Origin: Betaproteobacteria bacterium
GTDB taxonomy: Bacteria > Pseudomonadota > Gammaproteobacteria > Burkholderiales > SG8-39
Length of the DNA: 6,931 nt
Direction of reading: 5' to 3'
Assembly (NCBI GenBank): GCA_011391185.1
Contig: JAABRB010000192.1
Location: 1-6,931, forward strand
Shown here: piece after piece, positions 5,650-6,931 of the stretch
Position numbering within the stretch: the first letter of the stretch is position 1
How the letters are laid out: each line of letters starts with the position of its first letter
Position numbers and translations under genes: made by a program
The notes under the pieces: model-generated
Told to the model about the DNA's origin: nothing
Seen by the model: only the letters and a program-made list of their open reading frames with translations
The model's database searches: none

Positions 5650-6849
5650 ATGTCCCCTCGCCGGTACTTTCTGATCCTGTTGCTCGGCACGCTGTGTGGG
5701 CTGGCGGCCGTCGCCGCTTTCAACCGCATCGTCGATCCGTTCTGGTATTTCCGCGATATCGAGCTCGCCGGGTTCAACGCCGTGAAGACCAAGTTCGTCC
5801 GGTTCGAGCGCCACGTGAAACCGGCGCACGTCGCACGCGAACGTCCGCAGGCGATCATTCTCGGCAGCTCTTTCGCCGAGATCGGGTTCGATCCGCTGAA
5901 CCCGCATTTCACCGATGGTGGCAGGCTTTCGGGCTACAACTTCGGAATGGCCGGCGGCGCATGGCCGATGGTCCAGTGCTACATCGAGCACGCGCTGGCC
6001 CAAGCGCGGCCGAAGCGGATCCTGGTGGGCATTCCCCTTGGCGCCATGCCGCGCGTCGACTGCAGCAAGCAGCTCGCGGACATGATGTCGCCCGATCTCG
6101 TGAGCTTTCTCCTGAGCACCGACGCATTGCAGGCGTCGATTCAAACCGTCCTTGAACAGCGAAAAGGGGTGGGGAGCCACACCCGGGAGGGGCGGTACCG
6201 GTACGCCAAGGCCGCGCCGGGGGTCGACGCGCGCTTTCGCGAGTTCATGCGTTCCCACGAGCAGGTCTGCCCGATCGACGATCTCGCGGCCCGACACACG
6301 GAAACGCTGGCGTCGCCGCTGCCCCCGCCAGCGGAGGGCGTCGATTTTTCCGGGCTGACCTATATCCTGGAGAAAGCCGCGCAGCAGAAGGTGGACGTCA
6401 TCCTGATCGTCTATCCGGTTCACGCATATGTCGAAGAGCTCGGGTTCCTCTGCGGAACCTACCGCGACCGATGGGGAATGGTGCGCAAGCTGGCGCAGGT
6501 GATCGATCAAGCGGCAAGCGGCGCCCGCGTTCGCATCGAGCTGTGGGATTTCCCCGGCTACAACGATTTGACCGGCGAGCCGGTGACGTCGGGCGTGATG
6601 CGCTATTGGCAGGATCCGCGCCATTTCAATACGGAACTGGGTGACGTCTTGCTGGCGCAAGTCTTCGGCGCGGACCAAGCGCCCGCGCTTCGATTCGGCT
6701 ATCGCGTTGTCCCCGGCGCGGTCGCGCAGCCGTTCGAACGGGTCATGCGGGAACGGCAGGACTACGTCGCCCGCCATGCGTGGTTTCTGCCGGACCTGGA
6801 ACGACTACTGCGGGAAGCCGGGGTCATGCGTGCCCCGAAGGGCGGCTGA
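5650..6849 (+). CDS. Membrane-anchored SGNH-hydrolase-like protein, AlgJ/DltD-type partner of the MBOAT enzyme
   Basis: The protein has 399 residues, similar in size to AlgJ. An uncleaved-looking N-terminal hydrophobic segment (about 6-24) is followed by FNRIVDPFWYF, a stretch typical of MBOAT-associated periplasmic proteins. The cysteine in GTLCG does not fit a lipobox. SGNH features are block I AIILGSSFAEIGFDP (G72, S73, S74, with S74 the likely nucleophile), NFGMAGG (N97, G99), and block V DPRHF with D322 and H325 completing a Ser-Asp-His triad. In AlgI/AlgJ/AlgX-type systems such proteins accept the acyl group from the MBOAT enzyme and place it on a polysaccharide outside the membrane; that role is inferred here from family and position. 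The gene sits 9 nt after the MBOAT stop and 6 nt before another MBOAT start, so it is part of a tight operon. No clear ribosome binding site precedes it, which suggests translational coupling. Confidence 0.87.
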   Translation: MSPRRYFLILLLGTLCGLAAVAAFNRIVDPFWYFRDIELAGFNAVKTKFVRFERHVKPAHVARERPQAIILGSSFAEIGFDPLNPHFTDGGRLSGYNFGMAGGAWPMVQCYIEHALAQARPKRILVGIPLGAMPRVDCSKQLADMMSPDLVSFLLSTDALQASIQTVLEQRKGVGSHTREGRYRYAKAAPGVDARFREFMRSHEQVCPIDDLAARHTETLASPLPPPAEGVDFSGLTYILEKAAQQKVDVILIVYPVHAYVEELGFLCGTYRDRWGMVRKLAQVIDQAASGARVRIELWDFPGYNDLTGEPVTSGVMRYWQDPRHFNTELGDVLLAQVFGADQAPALRFGYRVVPGAVAQPFERVMRERQDYVARHAWFLPDLERLLREAGVMRAPKGG

Positions 6850-6854
6850 GACGG

Positions 6855-6931
6855 CATGCTGTTCAATTCCCACGCCTTCATCTTTCTCTTCCTTCCGGTC
6901 ACCTTCGCGGTGTTCTACGTGGTCGCGCGGA
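6855..6931 (+). repeat. 77-nt exact direct repeat, copy 2 (window end)
   Basis: It is identical to 4071-4147 with no mismatch up to the last base of the window, so its true right boundary is unknown. Confidence 0.97.
6856..6931 (+). CDS. Second MBOAT O-acyltransferase gene, first 25 codons only
   Basis: The reading frame begins at ATG 6856, 6 nt after the stop of the SGNH gene, and encodes MLFNSHAFIFLFLPVTFAVF and five more residues before the window ends. All 76 nt are the same as the start of the MBOAT gene at 4072, while the bases before the ATG differ. It lacks the upstream hairpin found before the first copy. It may be a second full gene from a tandem duplication, a paralogue that diverges later, or an assembly effect at a repeated sequence. 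The reading frame and family are certain for what is visible; existence of a complete second gene is not. Confidence 0.6.
   Translation, partial: MLFNSHAFIFLFLPVTFAVFYVVAR

Noticed and set aside
4170..6155. Long plus-strand frame overlapping both MBOAT and SGNH genes
   Set aside because: It is an Arg/Pro/Ala-rich shadow in another phase, and the MBOAT and SGNH motifs are intact in their own frames.
4801..6777. Reverse-strand open frame of about 658 codons opposite the MBOAT and SGNH genes
   Set aside because: It has the same shadow composition and no motif, and it crosses two well-supported genes on the plus strand.

Overview
The window is about 6.9 kb of GC-rich, densely coding DNA. Long open shadow frames run on all strands, and the protein families resemble those of environmental Proteobacteria (Beta- or Gammaproteobacteria, by general similarity only). 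There are no rRNA, tRNA or CRISPR genes, no transposase and no phage genes. Both window edges cut genes.

Region 1 (1-3856) looks like a redox module arranged around a divergent promoter region (547-715). Leftward is the N-terminal part of a membrane-anchored c-type cytochrome, of the type usually continued by further haem sites and TPR repeats. Rightward is a two-gene operon: a stand-alone cyclic-nucleotide-binding domain protein (716-1198), and 6 nt later an 883-residue fusion (1205-3856). The fusion joins a NapH/NosR-like polytopic membrane 4Fe-4S domain, a ferredoxin-like 2Fe-2S domain with an altered ligand motif, and a NirB-like FAD/NAD(P)H oxidoreductase. The inferred role is electron transfer between NAD(P)H and the membrane or periplasm (perhaps the divergent haem protein), sensed or gated by the small cNMP-domain protein. 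This combination is the best candidate here for an uncharacterised system.

Region 2 (3857-4071) is a 215-nt spacer. It holds a symmetrical four-hairpin palindromic element (3871-3993), a small stem-loop, and a strong GC hairpin ending 9 nt before the next start codon.

Region 3 (4072-6931) is a cell-surface O-acylation module: an AlgI-type MBOAT acyltransferase (4072-5640), an AlgJ/DltD-like membrane-anchored SGNH protein (5650-6849), and then, 6 nt later, the start of a second MBOAT gene. The first 76 nt of that second gene, plus one base before it, match the first MBOAT gene exactly (77 nt). The match ends only because the window ends. This means either a tandem duplication of the MBOAT-SGNH unit or an assembly-graph break at a repeated 77-mer. 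The acylated substrate cannot be told from the sequence.
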